Origin: Paraburkholderia sp. PGU19
Lineage (GTDB): Bacteria; Pseudomonadota; Gammaproteobacteria; Burkholderiales; Burkholderiaceae
NCBI RefSeq assembly: GCF_013426915.1
Contig: NZ_AP023182.1
Coordinates: 682,001-746,000, forward strand
Length of the DNA stretch: 64,000 bases
Direction of reading: 5' to 3'
Both the position numbers and the translations under genes were made by a program. Under the pieces are notes generated by a model. The model did not search any database and was not told where the DNA came from. It saw only the letters and a program-made list of their open reading frames with translations. Shown here piece after piece: positions 18,622 through 26,057 of the stretch (positions are counted from its first letter, which is position 1; every line of letters begins with the position of its first letter).

Positions 18622-20307
18622 ATGCAAAACATCCTGACACTTCATAATCCCGAGACAGCGCGCGAGTACTATCTTTCGGGTGTCTGGCAGCAGGACACGC
18701 TCTACACGCTGGCACGGCGTCATGCGCGTGAGACGCCAACGTCGTGCGCGTTGCGCGACGCTGAACTGCGGCTGACCTGGCGGGAAACGGTAGATTGGGC
18801 CGATAGCGTCGCGGAATCCCTGCACCGCGCGGGACTTCGTGCCGGCGACAGGGTAGGTGTCTGGTTGCCCAACGTCGTCGAGACAGTGATCGTCTTCCTG
18901 GCATGCTCCCGAAACGGCTACGTGTGTTGTCCATCGCTGCATCAGAACTACACAGTCGACGAAATTGCGCTGCTTCTCGAGCAGATCGATTGCCGTGCGC
19001 TGTTTGCGGCGCCGGGCTATGGCGCGGACGGTGATCGCCATTCGATTTTCGCGCGGACCCAATCAATCGCCCATCTGAGCGCGGTTTACTCGCTCGACCG
19101 GCACATTGGCGGGCGTTGCGAGTTGGAGGGCATCGCGGCTTTTCCCGAGCGCGTGCCTCCCGCACTTACGCGTGCGCCGGATCTCAATCCCGACAAGATC
19201 GTCTATCTCGCGTTTACCTCGGGCACTACAGGTTCGCCCAAGGGCGTCATGCATAGCGACAACACACTGCTGGCCAACGGCCGTGCGCTGACCTACGACT
19301 GGGCTCGCACGACCGACACCGTGCTGCTTTCGCTAAGCCCGATGAGCCATCACATCGCGACGGTTGCCATCGAGCAGATGCTGGCAGTCGGATTCGAACT
19401 GGCCATGACGGACCCGCTTGTCGGACGTAAGGGTCTCGACTGGATCGTTGAGACGGGCGCGACCTATGTCATGGGGGTGCCGACCCATGCGATGGACGTG
19501 CTCGCAGAGATCGGGAAGCGCGGGCTGCGCGAGATCGGCAAGGTGAAATCGTTCTACATGGCGGGTGCTCCCATACCGCGCGACGTCGCACAAAGGTTCG
19601 TCAACCTTGGTGTCACGCCGCAGAACGTCTACGGGATGACGGAAAACGGATCGCATCAGTACACGGTGCCCGACGATACGGCGGACACCATCGTCTCCAC
19701 GTGCGGTCGTTCGTGCAATGGTTATGAAGTGAAGCTGTGGCGTCAGGACGATCCGGATACGGAAGCACGCCCTGGCGAGGTCGGCGAGATTGGAGGACGC
19801 GGCGGTCTGCTCATGCTCGGTTACTTCAGCAATCAGGTGGCGACCGAGCGCTCGTTTAACCGCCATGGCTGGTTCATGAGCGGTGACCTGGGCGTGTTCA
19901 CCGAGGATGGTTGCCTGAAGATCGTGGGCCGCAAGAAAGATCTGATCATCCGGGGCGGCCACAACATCCACCCTGCGCGTATCGAGGAACTCGCGATGCG
20001 GCATCAGGATCTAGAGCGGGCTGCGGCCTTTTCCGTTGCGGACGAGCGGCTCGGCGAAAAGGTGTGCCTTGCTGTCATTTGCAAGCCTGGGCGCAGCGTG
20101 CATCCAGACGCCTTGCTCGCCTGGCTGGCGGAGGCCGGATTGTCGAAGTACGACATGCCGGAGTATTTCATTGATATAGCAGCGTTTCCGATGACCGCAA
20201 GCGGCAAGATCCTCAAGCGCACGCTGGTCGAAAAGGTCGCCGCCGGCGAAATCCAGCCGATCGCGGTGCGCTATGTCGCAGAACACGTCGCAGGAGCACG
20301 GACATGA
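18622..20307 (+). CDS. Acyl-CoA ligase (AMP-forming), cyclohexanecarboxylate-CoA ligase-like
   Basis: A 561-residue ANL-superfamily ligase. The P-loop FTSGTTGSPKGVMHSDNTLL, the adenylate motif VYGMTENG, GWFMSGDLG, and the C-terminal catalytic lysine in ASGKILKR are all present. MHSDNTLLANG and AGAPIP are reminiscent of the cyclohexanecarboxylate-CoA ligase (AliA) group. It would turn the incoming carboxylate into its CoA ester using ATP. The ORF sits 19 bases after the BadI-like gene and overlaps the next gene by four bases (ATGA), so translation is probably coupled. A close paralogue is at 26058. The exact acid is not provable from sequence. Confidence 0.9.
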   Translation: MQNILTLHNPETAREYYLSGVWQQDTLYTLARRHARETPTSCALRDAELRLTWRETVDWADSVAESLHRAGLRAGDRVGVWLPNVVETVIVFLACSRNGYVCCPSLHQNYTVDEIALLLEQIDCRALFAAPGYGADGDRHSIFARTQSIAHLSAVYSLDRHIGGRCELEGIAAFPERVPPALTRAPDLNPDKIVYLAFTSGTTGSPKGVMHSDNTLLANGRALTYDWARTTDTVLLSLSPMSHHIATVAIEQMLAVGFELAMTDPLVGRKGLDWIVETGATYVMGVPTHAMDVLAEIGKRGLREIGKVKSFYMAGAPIPRDVAQRFVNLGVTPQNVYGMTENGSHQYTVPDDTADTIVSTCGRSCNGYEVKLWRQDDPDTEARPGEVGEIGGRGGLLMLGYFSNQVATERSFNRHGWFMSGDLGVFTEDGCLKIVGRKKDLIIRGGHNIHPARIEELAMRHQDLERAAAFSVADERLGEKVCLAVICKPGRSVHPDALLAWLAEAGLSKYDMPEYFIDIAAFPMTASGKILKRTLVEKVAAGEIQPIAVRYVAEHVAGART

Positions 20308-21074
20308 CGGTCCAACTCACGTTTGAAGATTCTCTCGCGTATCTCACCCTGAATCGCGTCGAGGCACTCAACGCACTGAGCTTCGACGTGCTCAAGGAGA
20401 TCTCGGATGCGATTGACCAGGTGGCTGTCTCCGATGCACGCGTGCTAGTGGTCACCGGTAGCGGTGAGAAAGCCTTTTGCGCGGGCGCCGATATCAAGGA
20501 ACTGGCTGACCGCAATCTCATGCAGGAGCGCAAGGGTGCTGAATTCGGCCAGGCGGTATTCGCGAAGCTGGATCGTTTGCCGGTTCCGTCGATTGCCGTC
20601 GTGCATGGTTATGCGTTCGGCGGCGGACTCGAACTCGCTTTGGCCTGCACGTTTCGCGTTGCTACCCCCAAGGCAAAGATGGGGCTGCCTGAGATCAAGC
20701 TTGGCCTGATCCCCGGCTACGGCGGCACCCAACGTTTGCCGCGGTTAATCGGTGAGGCGAGGGCACTGGAACTGATCCTCTCGGGCAGGACTGTGGATGC
20801 CGACGAAGCGCTGCGCATCGGGCTGGTCAACAAGATCGTCGAGAGCGCCGACGCCAGGGTAATCGGCGCCGAATTCGCGCGGCAGTTCACGCCGTACAGC
20901 CGCTGCGCGTCGTTGTTCGCCCGCGAAGCAGTTCAGCGTTCTGCAGGCGTGAGCCTGCAGGAGGGTCTTCGCATCGAGGCAGACCTGTCGACGCTGGCCT
21001 ACCGCACGGCGGACGCCGTCGAAGGTATGCGTGCATTCGTCGAAAAACGTGCTCCTCAATTCAAGGATGCCTGA
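20304..21074 (+). CDS. Enoyl-CoA hydratase, BadK-like
   Basis: A 256-residue crotonase. Both catalytic glutamates are present, E110 in FGGGLELALAC and E130 in GLPEIKLGLIPG, so hydration of a 2-enoyl-CoA is expected. The oxyanion-loop segment AFCAGADIKEL is standard. In an alicyclic pathway it would hydrate a cyclohex-1-ene-1-carboxyl-CoA-like ester to the 2-hydroxy ester (BadK role); otherwise it serves ordinary beta-oxidation. It overlaps the ligase gene by four bases and is followed one base later by the SDR gene. Confidence 0.9.
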   Translation: MTVQLTFEDSLAYLTLNRVEALNALSFDVLKEISDAIDQVAVSDARVLVVTGSGEKAFCAGADIKELADRNLMQERKGAEFGQAVFAKLDRLPVPSIAVVHGYAFGGGLELALACTFRVATPKAKMGLPEIKLGLIPGYGGTQRLPRLIGEARALELILSGRTVDADEALRIGLVNKIVESADARVIGAEFARQFTPYSRCASLFAREAVQRSAGVSLQEGLRIEADLSTLAYRTADAVEGMRAFVEKRAPQFKDA

Positions 21075-21075
21075 T

Positions 21076-21822
21076 ATGAAAAAAGGATGTGTAGTAGTAA
21101 CGGGCGCCAGCCGGGGTATCGGTGCAGCAATCGCGGAAGCGCTGGCACGGGCAGGGTTCACAGTCGCATGTCTCTCTCGAACGGGAGGATTCCCGCAGCG
21201 CGCCTCTGCAGACGATGAACTCCGCTCCCGGTGGATTCCCGTGACGTGTGACATCAACGACCGTGCCCAGCTCGAAGCGGCCTTTAAGACTGTCGCGCAG
21301 CAATCCCCGGTGCCGATCGTCGGACTCGTGAACAATGCGGGGATTCACCTCGACGGGGCGTCGAGTGAATTCGCAGTCGCGGACTTCGAGCGAGTGATGT
21401 CCACCAACGCGACCGCGCTGTTCTCCGTGAGCCAGGTCGCGCTGCCTTATCTGAGCGAGGCGGGCACGAGCATGGTCGTTAATATCGGCTCGTTCTTCGA
21501 CAAGATCGGCGTCAAGCGAAACGCTGCGTATTGCGCTTCGAAAGCGGCCGTCGGCGCGATCACCCGCTGCCTCGCGGTCGAATGGGCCCGATACGGCGTA
21601 CGTGTTTTGAACGTGGCGCCGGGATACATCGTGACGGATCTGAATCGCGAGGAGATGTCCGGCGAGAGCCTTCGCAACTTCCTTGAGAAGCGCATTCCGA
21701 TAGGCAAACCCGGTGAGGCGGACGACGTCGCACATCTGGTCGTTTCGCTGTTTGGCGAGGCCGGCACGTTCATGACGGGGGAGACCCTGTACGTGGACGG
21801 TGGACAAGGTATGGCGCTCTAA
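21076..21822 (+). CDS. Short-chain dehydrogenase/reductase (BadH-like role)
   Basis: A 248-residue classical SDR. The cofactor motif TGASRGIG is at 9-16, NNAG at 86-89, S139 in NIGSF, and YCASK with Y152 and K156; PGYIVTD follows. The ATG at 21076 has AAGG nine bases upstream. Wedged between an enoyl-CoA hydratase and an acyl-CoA dehydrogenase, it most likely oxidises the hydroxyacyl-CoA to the 3-oxo (2-oxocycloalkyl) ester, as BadH does. Acetoacetyl-CoA-reductase-like activity is an alternative. Cofactor preference is not clear from the Rossmann loop (CLSRTG suggests NADP). Confidence 0.87.
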   Translation: MKKGCVVVTGASRGIGAAIAEALARAGFTVACLSRTGGFPQRASADDELRSRWIPVTCDINDRAQLEAAFKTVAQQSPVPIVGLVNNAGIHLDGASSEFAVADFERVMSTNATALFSVSQVALPYLSEAGTSMVVNIGSFFDKIGVKRNAAYCASKAAVGAITRCLAVEWARYGVRVLNVAPGYIVTDLNREEMSGESLRNFLEKRIPIGKPGEADDVAHLVVSLFGEAGTFMTGETLYVDGGQGMAL

Positions 21823-21833
21823 GGGGCACGAAA

Positions 21834-23000
21834 ATGAATGTATTGGAACGGTTGGACGCACGGGTCAAGCTGGGCGATGAAGAAAGGATGGTGCTCGACA
21901 GCGTGAACAAGCTCGCGAAAGAGCAACTGGCTCCGCGCGCTGCCGAATACGATCGTACGGGCGAATTCCCGTGGGACAACGTGAAGGCGATCAACGAACT
22001 CGGGCTCAACGCGATGTTCGTGCCAGAGGAGTACGGTGGGGCACCGCTGTCCTTCGCCTGTTACGTGTCGTGTGTGAAGGTGATATCGGAGGCGTGTGCT
22101 TCCACGGGCATCATCTGGGCGACGAACTTTCATGCGGCCAAGCCGATCGTCCAATATGGCAGCGCAGCCCTGAAACAGAAATTTCTGCCCCGTGTCGCGG
22201 AGGGCGCGCTGGTCGCGCTGGCCATCACCGAGCCGAATGCCGGGTCGGACGCCACGGGCATGACGACGTCGTTCCGCGAGGATGGTGACGACATCGTCAT
22301 CAACGGCGGCAAGACATTTATCACGAACGGCGATGTCGCCGATATCTACCTTCTGTTCGGAAAATGGTCGGGCATCGACGACCCGAAGAAGGCGATTTCG
22401 GTATTGATCCTGGAGAAGGGCACGCCGGGCCTGTCGGTACTGGGCACCGAACACAAGATGGGCACCCGCGCCTCAGGTACGGCGACCTTGTCGTTCGAGA
22501 ACTGCCGGGTGCCGCGGTCCAACCTGATGGGCCAGCCTGGAGAAGGGCTGAAGATCCTGTTCGGATCGCTCAACCGTTCACGTCCGAGTGTCGCGGCGCA
22601 TGCGCTCGGTATCGCGCGGGCAGCGTTCGGAGACGCGGTCGCATACATCAACGAACGCAAGCAGTCGGGGCGTCGCATCATCGAGTTTCAGGGTATCCAG
22701 TTCATGCTTGCCGACATGGCGGCTGAGCTTGCGCTGTGCGAATCGTGGCTATGGCGGGTCGCGGAAATGGTGGACGCCGGCGAATCGGATTTCGGTATCG
22801 AGGCTTCGATACTGAAGATGCGCGCCACTGATGCAGCCATGCGAATTACGACGGATGCTGTTCAACTCCTGGGCGGTTATGGCTACTGCTCGGACTACCG
22901 CGTCGAACGCCTCATGCGCGATGCGAAGATCACCCAGATCTGGGAGGGTACGAATCAGGTGCATCGCCAGTTGATCGGACGCAGCTTCATCGAGAAATGA
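21834..23000 (+). CDS. Acyl-CoA dehydrogenase (AliB/BadJ-like role)
   Basis: A 388-residue FAD-dependent acyl-CoA dehydrogenase. FAD-site motifs ALAITEPNAGSDATGM and GGKTFITNG are present, with the catalytic glutamate at E371 in IWEGTNQVHR and the structural run QLLGGYGY. It introduces the 2,3 double bond in an acyl-CoA and hands electrons to ETF. In a cyclohexanecarboxylate route it would do the AliB step. It starts with ATG behind AAGGGG, eleven bases after the SDR. The following 70-base gap contains a nine-base-pair inverted repeat. Confidence 0.93.
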   Translation: MNVLERLDARVKLGDEERMVLDSVNKLAKEQLAPRAAEYDRTGEFPWDNVKAINELGLNAMFVPEEYGGAPLSFACYVSCVKVISEACASTGIIWATNFHAAKPIVQYGSAALKQKFLPRVAEGALVALAITEPNAGSDATGMTTSFREDGDDIVINGGKTFITNGDVADIYLLFGKWSGIDDPKKAISVLILEKGTPGLSVLGTEHKMGTRASGTATLSFENCRVPRSNLMGQPGEGLKILFGSLNRSRPSVAAHALGIARAAFGDAVAYINERKQSGRRIIEFQGIQFMLADMAAELALCESWLWRVAEMVDAGESDFGIEASILKMRATDAAMRITTDAVQLLGGYGYCSDYRVERLMRDAKITQIWEGTNQVHRQLIGRSFIEK

Positions 23001-23019
23001 ACCGCAATAACTTGCATCG

Positions 23020-23054
23020 GACCAGAGTAAGGAACTAGAGCGCCAACTCTGGTC
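23020..23054 (+). other. Intra-operon inverted repeat
   Basis: GACCAGAGT (23020-23028) and ACTCTGGTC (23046-23054) are exact reverse complements with a 17-base loop, placed between two operon genes and just before AAGGAG. There is no T run, so it may tune mRNA stability or bind a regulator rather than terminate. Confidence 0.4.
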
Positions 23055-23070
23055 GACAAAGGAGACGGAC

Positions 23071-23946
23071 GTGACAGATATCAGAACGGTTGGGGTAGCG
23101 GGAAGCGGCACGATGGGTACGGGCATCGCGATTGTCGCGGCGCGAGCTGGCTTTGCGACAAAGGTCTACGACACACGCCAGGACGCGCTGGATCGTGCGC
23201 GTACACAGACGGAAGCGTTTTTGCGGAAATCGGCAGAGCGCGGGAAGCTTCCCGCCGATGCAGTACCCGAGATTATGGCGCGCTGGCGAGGTACGACCCG
23301 GCTCGAAGACATGGCCGATTGCGATATTGTGATCGAGGCTGTGTTCGAGGAACTGAGCGTCAAGCATGATCTCTTCGGTAAGCTCAACACGATCTGTGGC
23401 GAGCACACGTTGTTCGCATCGAACACATCTACTATCGCCATTACCGAAATCGCGGGTGGTTCCGGACGGCCCGACCGGTTCGTCGGCATGCATTTTTGCC
23501 TGCCTGCGCAACTGATGAAACTCATCGAGATGTCGTCTGGGCTGAACACCTCGGAGGTAGCGTTCGCGAAGGCGTGGGAATTCGCACTCGCCCTCGGTCA
23601 GAAGCCAGTCAAGACGCAGGACACGCCGGGATTCATCCTGAACTACTTCCTGATTCCGTTCAACAACGACGCAATCCGTCTGGTGGAGCAAGGTGTGGCG
23701 TCGCCCGCGGACATCGATAAGGCGATCAAGACTGCCCTTGGCTATCCGATGGGACCGCTCGAGTTGCTCGACCTTATCGGTATGGACACGCAGCGCCTGC
23801 TGTGCGAAGCGATGCATGGGTTGACCCATGAGCCCCGCGCCGCTTGCCCGCCGGTCGTGCGACGGATGATCGCCGCAGGGAGCCTCGGCAAGAAGAGCGG
23901 CAAAGGCTTCCATCAATACGGCGATAACAAGATGTTTGGAGCGTGA
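23071..23946 (+). CDS. 3-hydroxyacyl-CoA dehydrogenase (PaaH/Hbd-like)
   Basis: A 291-residue NAD-dependent dehydrogenase. The Rossmann motif VGVAGSGTMGTGIAIVAARA is near the N-terminus, the catalytic histidine is in FVGMHFCLPAQ, and the C-terminal dimerisation domain has DTPGFILNYFLIPFNNDAIR and GYPMGPLELLDLIG. The start is GTG eight bases from AAGGAG. It oxidises 3-hydroxyacyl-CoA to the 3-oxo ester, probably in the linear phase of the pathway after ring opening. The next gene encodes a protein matching only its C-terminal half. Confidence 0.92.
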   Translation: MTDIRTVGVAGSGTMGTGIAIVAARAGFATKVYDTRQDALDRARTQTEAFLRKSAERGKLPADAVPEIMARWRGTTRLEDMADCDIVIEAVFEELSVKHDLFGKLNTICGEHTLFASNTSTIAITEIAGGSGRPDRFVGMHFCLPAQLMKLIEMSSGLNTSEVAFAKAWEFALALGQKPVKTQDTPGFILNYFLIPFNNDAIRLVEQGVASPADIDKAIKTALGYPMGPLELLDLIGMDTQRLLCEAMHGLTHEPRAACPPVVRRMIAAGSLGKKSGKGFHQYGDNKMFGA

Positions 23947-23948
23947 TC

Positions 23949-24620
23949 ATGTCCTACCAAATCATTCGTACCGGCGAGAGCCGTTCTTTTCCCGAGGCTC
24001 ACGCCTTTATCGATTCGGCAGACCAGTCTGCCCACTCGCCGGTATACCTGGGCGCCAATGCCGGTCAGTCGTTCGTTCGGGACAGCCCCGACCTGGGCCA
24101 CGCTGAATTCGCACTGATCGAACTGGCGACGGAATGTCTCGGCGTTTACGTCGACGAAACTGCGACCAGTCGCGACGTTGCACAGGCAGCGAAAACATTC
24201 GGATTCGCTCGCTTTCGCCTCGGCAGTTCGTCCCCGAGCAATCTCATCGAACTGGTTGTGCCCGCCCATCCCGATGCGGTTGCGTTGACGGCGGCGCGCA
24301 AGGTCTTCGAGGACGCGGGGTTCGTCGTCGCAGTGTGTGGGGATTTCCCGGGCCGCATCGTCGATCGCCTCGTGCGCCCCTATTACAACGCAGCACTGCG
24401 TCGACTGGACGAAAAGCTCGCTACTGCGTCGGACATGGACATGACGCTACGCCTAGGCCTCGGTTATCCCGAAGGGCCGATTGGATTGCTCGAGCGTACC
24501 GGGCTCGAACATCACTACACCATCACGCAGGCTTTGTATGAGGCGCTGGGTGACTCGGCGTATGCGCCGGCTCGACGGGCAATCAATGCCTTCAATCGGG
24601 CAAAGCTTGTGGACAGATAG
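23949..24620 (+). CDS. Protein with only the C-terminal domain of 3-hydroxyacyl-CoA dehydrogenase
   Basis: A 223-residue protein. The second half (GDFPGRIVDRLVRPYYNAAL, then LRLGLGYPEGPIGLLERTGL) matches the C-terminal helical domain of 3-hydroxyacyl-CoA dehydrogenases. The first 110 residues lack the GxGxxG nucleotide motif and show only a degenerate alpha/beta pattern. It starts two bases after the full-length dehydrogenase stop, with GGAG upstream. It may be a non-catalytic partner of the preceding enzyme or a CoA-ester-binding relic; an independent dehydrogenase is unlikely without the NAD site. Confidence 0.75.
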   Translation: MSYQIIRTGESRSFPEAHAFIDSADQSAHSPVYLGANAGQSFVRDSPDLGHAEFALIELATECLGVYVDETATSRDVAQAAKTFGFARFRLGSSSPSNLIELVVPAHPDAVALTAARKVFEDAGFVVAVCGDFPGRIVDRLVRPYYNAALRRLDEKLATASDMDMTLRLGLGYPEGPIGLLERTGLEHHYTITQALYEALGDSAYAPARRAINAFNRAKLVDR

Positions 24621-24902
24621 CGCACTGTGCGAACGCTGGCCAACCGCCGGCGCGCACGCGCTTTTCCGCATGTCGATTCACAGGTGAGGGGATGTCGAAT
24701 CGCGTGCGGTGCCGCAGTCGCGCACTCGACGGTGTGACCTTCACGAACGATGTGACGGTCCCGCCGGACGACGATCGAGTGTCGTTCCGGACGACATAGC
24801 CTCGCGCTTCGTGGAGCGCACAAAGACATTGCCACAGGCGAACCTGCTGCATTTGTCCTCTCGACCCTGATGTGCACTTAAACAGCAAGCGTTTGGTTCG
24901 AT

Positions 24903-24918
24903 TGGCATGGCAATTGCC
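24903..24918 (+). promoter_or_regulatory. Sigma-54 (-24/-12) promoter before the MDR-ligase-SDR genes
   Basis: TGGCATGGCAATTGCC has the full TGGCATG and TTGC boxes with correct spacing; only the last base departs from consensus. It lies in the 356-bp gap 24621-24976, 58 bases before the ATG at 24977. The gap also has direct repeats ATGTCGATTC and ATGTCGAATC and a CAC-N6-GTG element, but no gene. Confidence 0.75.
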
Positions 24919-24976
24919 TTGTTTGTAAGCGGCCTTTTCATTCAACCATCCATTTTCCATATTCAAAGGCGCAGTC

Positions 24977-25975
24977 ATGCGGAGTTATCGAGTACATGAA
25001 CATGGTGAGCCGTCTTCGATGAAGATCGAGGACATTCCGGCGCTTTCACCGGGACACGGCCAGATGCTGATCGATGTACAGGCGTCCGGCATTAACTTTC
25101 CGGATGTGCTGGTCGTTTCGGGTGCCTACCAGTTACTGCCGGAGAGGCCATTTACCCCTGGGAAGGACTTCGCAGGGGTAGTGCGCGCCGTCGGCGACGG
25201 GGTAACCGAATACGCGGCAGGTGACAGGATCATGTCGCAGATCGAGTTCGGCGCCCTTGCCGAGCAGGCGCTGACAACACCCTCGCAATCGTTCCGCATG
25301 CCCGAAGGAATGAGTTTCGAAGACGCCGCAGCCATGGGGCTCGTGTACCAGACTGCGTGGTTTGCACTGATGGAGCGCGGCCAGTACAAGGCCGGCGAAA
25401 ATGTTCTGATTGGAGGCGCAGCAGGCGGCGTGGGGCTTGCCGCCGTGCAGATCGCTGTTGGACACGGCGCAACCGTACTTGCCGCCGTTCGTAACGAGGA
25501 AGAGGCGAAGGTGGTACGGGCGTCGGGTGCGCATCATGTCATCGATCTGTCGGGCGGTAACCTGCGCGAGAGCATTCGCGACCAGGTCCATGCGGTGACG
25601 GAGGGGCGTGGTGCGGATGTCGTGCTGGACCCGCTCGGAGCGGAGTTCTTCGCAGGCGCATTGCGGGCAACCGCGTGGTGTGGTCGTGTTGTCGTGATCG
25701 GCTTTGCGGCTGGGGATATTCCGACTCTCAAGGTCAACTATCTGCTGCTCAAGAACATTTCCGTCTCCGGCCTTCAGTGGAGCGACTATCGGGATCGAAC
25801 ACCGGAGAAGGTGCGTGCGGCTCAGGGCGATCTGTTCAGGCTGTGGCATGAAGGCCATGTGCGTCCCGTCGTGATGCGTACGTTTGCGTTCGTGGAAGCG
25901 GCGGATGCGATGGTGCTCGTTCGAGATGGCAAGGTGCGCGGCAAGGTAGTGGTCGCAGTGGGTCGTAGTCGATAG
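24977..25975 (+). CDS. NADPH:quinone oxidoreductase family MDR enzyme
   Basis: A 332-residue zinc-free medium-chain reductase. SGINFPDVLVVSGAYQ and FTPGKDFAGVV mark the N-terminal domain, and IGGAAGGVGLAAVQIAVGHG marks the nucleotide site. Enzymes of this branch include 2-enoyl-CoA reductases and quinone reductases. Beneath its own sigma-54 promoter and ahead of a ligase and SDR, it could reduce an enoyl or enone intermediate. It is only distantly similar to the MDR at 4493. Confidence 0.87.
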   Translation: MRSYRVHEHGEPSSMKIEDIPALSPGHGQMLIDVQASGINFPDVLVVSGAYQLLPERPFTPGKDFAGVVRAVGDGVTEYAAGDRIMSQIEFGALAEQALTTPSQSFRMPEGMSFEDAAAMGLVYQTAWFALMERGQYKAGENVLIGGAAGGVGLAAVQIAVGHGATVLAAVRNEEEAKVVRASGAHHVIDLSGGNLRESIRDQVHAVTEGRGADVVLDPLGAEFFAGALRATAWCGRVVVIGFAAGDIPTLKVNYLLLKNISVSGLQWSDYRDRTPEKVRAAQGDLFRLWHEGHVRPVVMRTFAFVEAADAMVLVRDGKVRGKVVVAVGRSR

Positions 25976-26057
25976 ACCAGCTATTTCGTTAGTCGGCCCC
26001 TTTCATGGAGGCCGGTCAAAAATGAAAAAAAGAATTCGAATAATTTAGGAGACTTAA

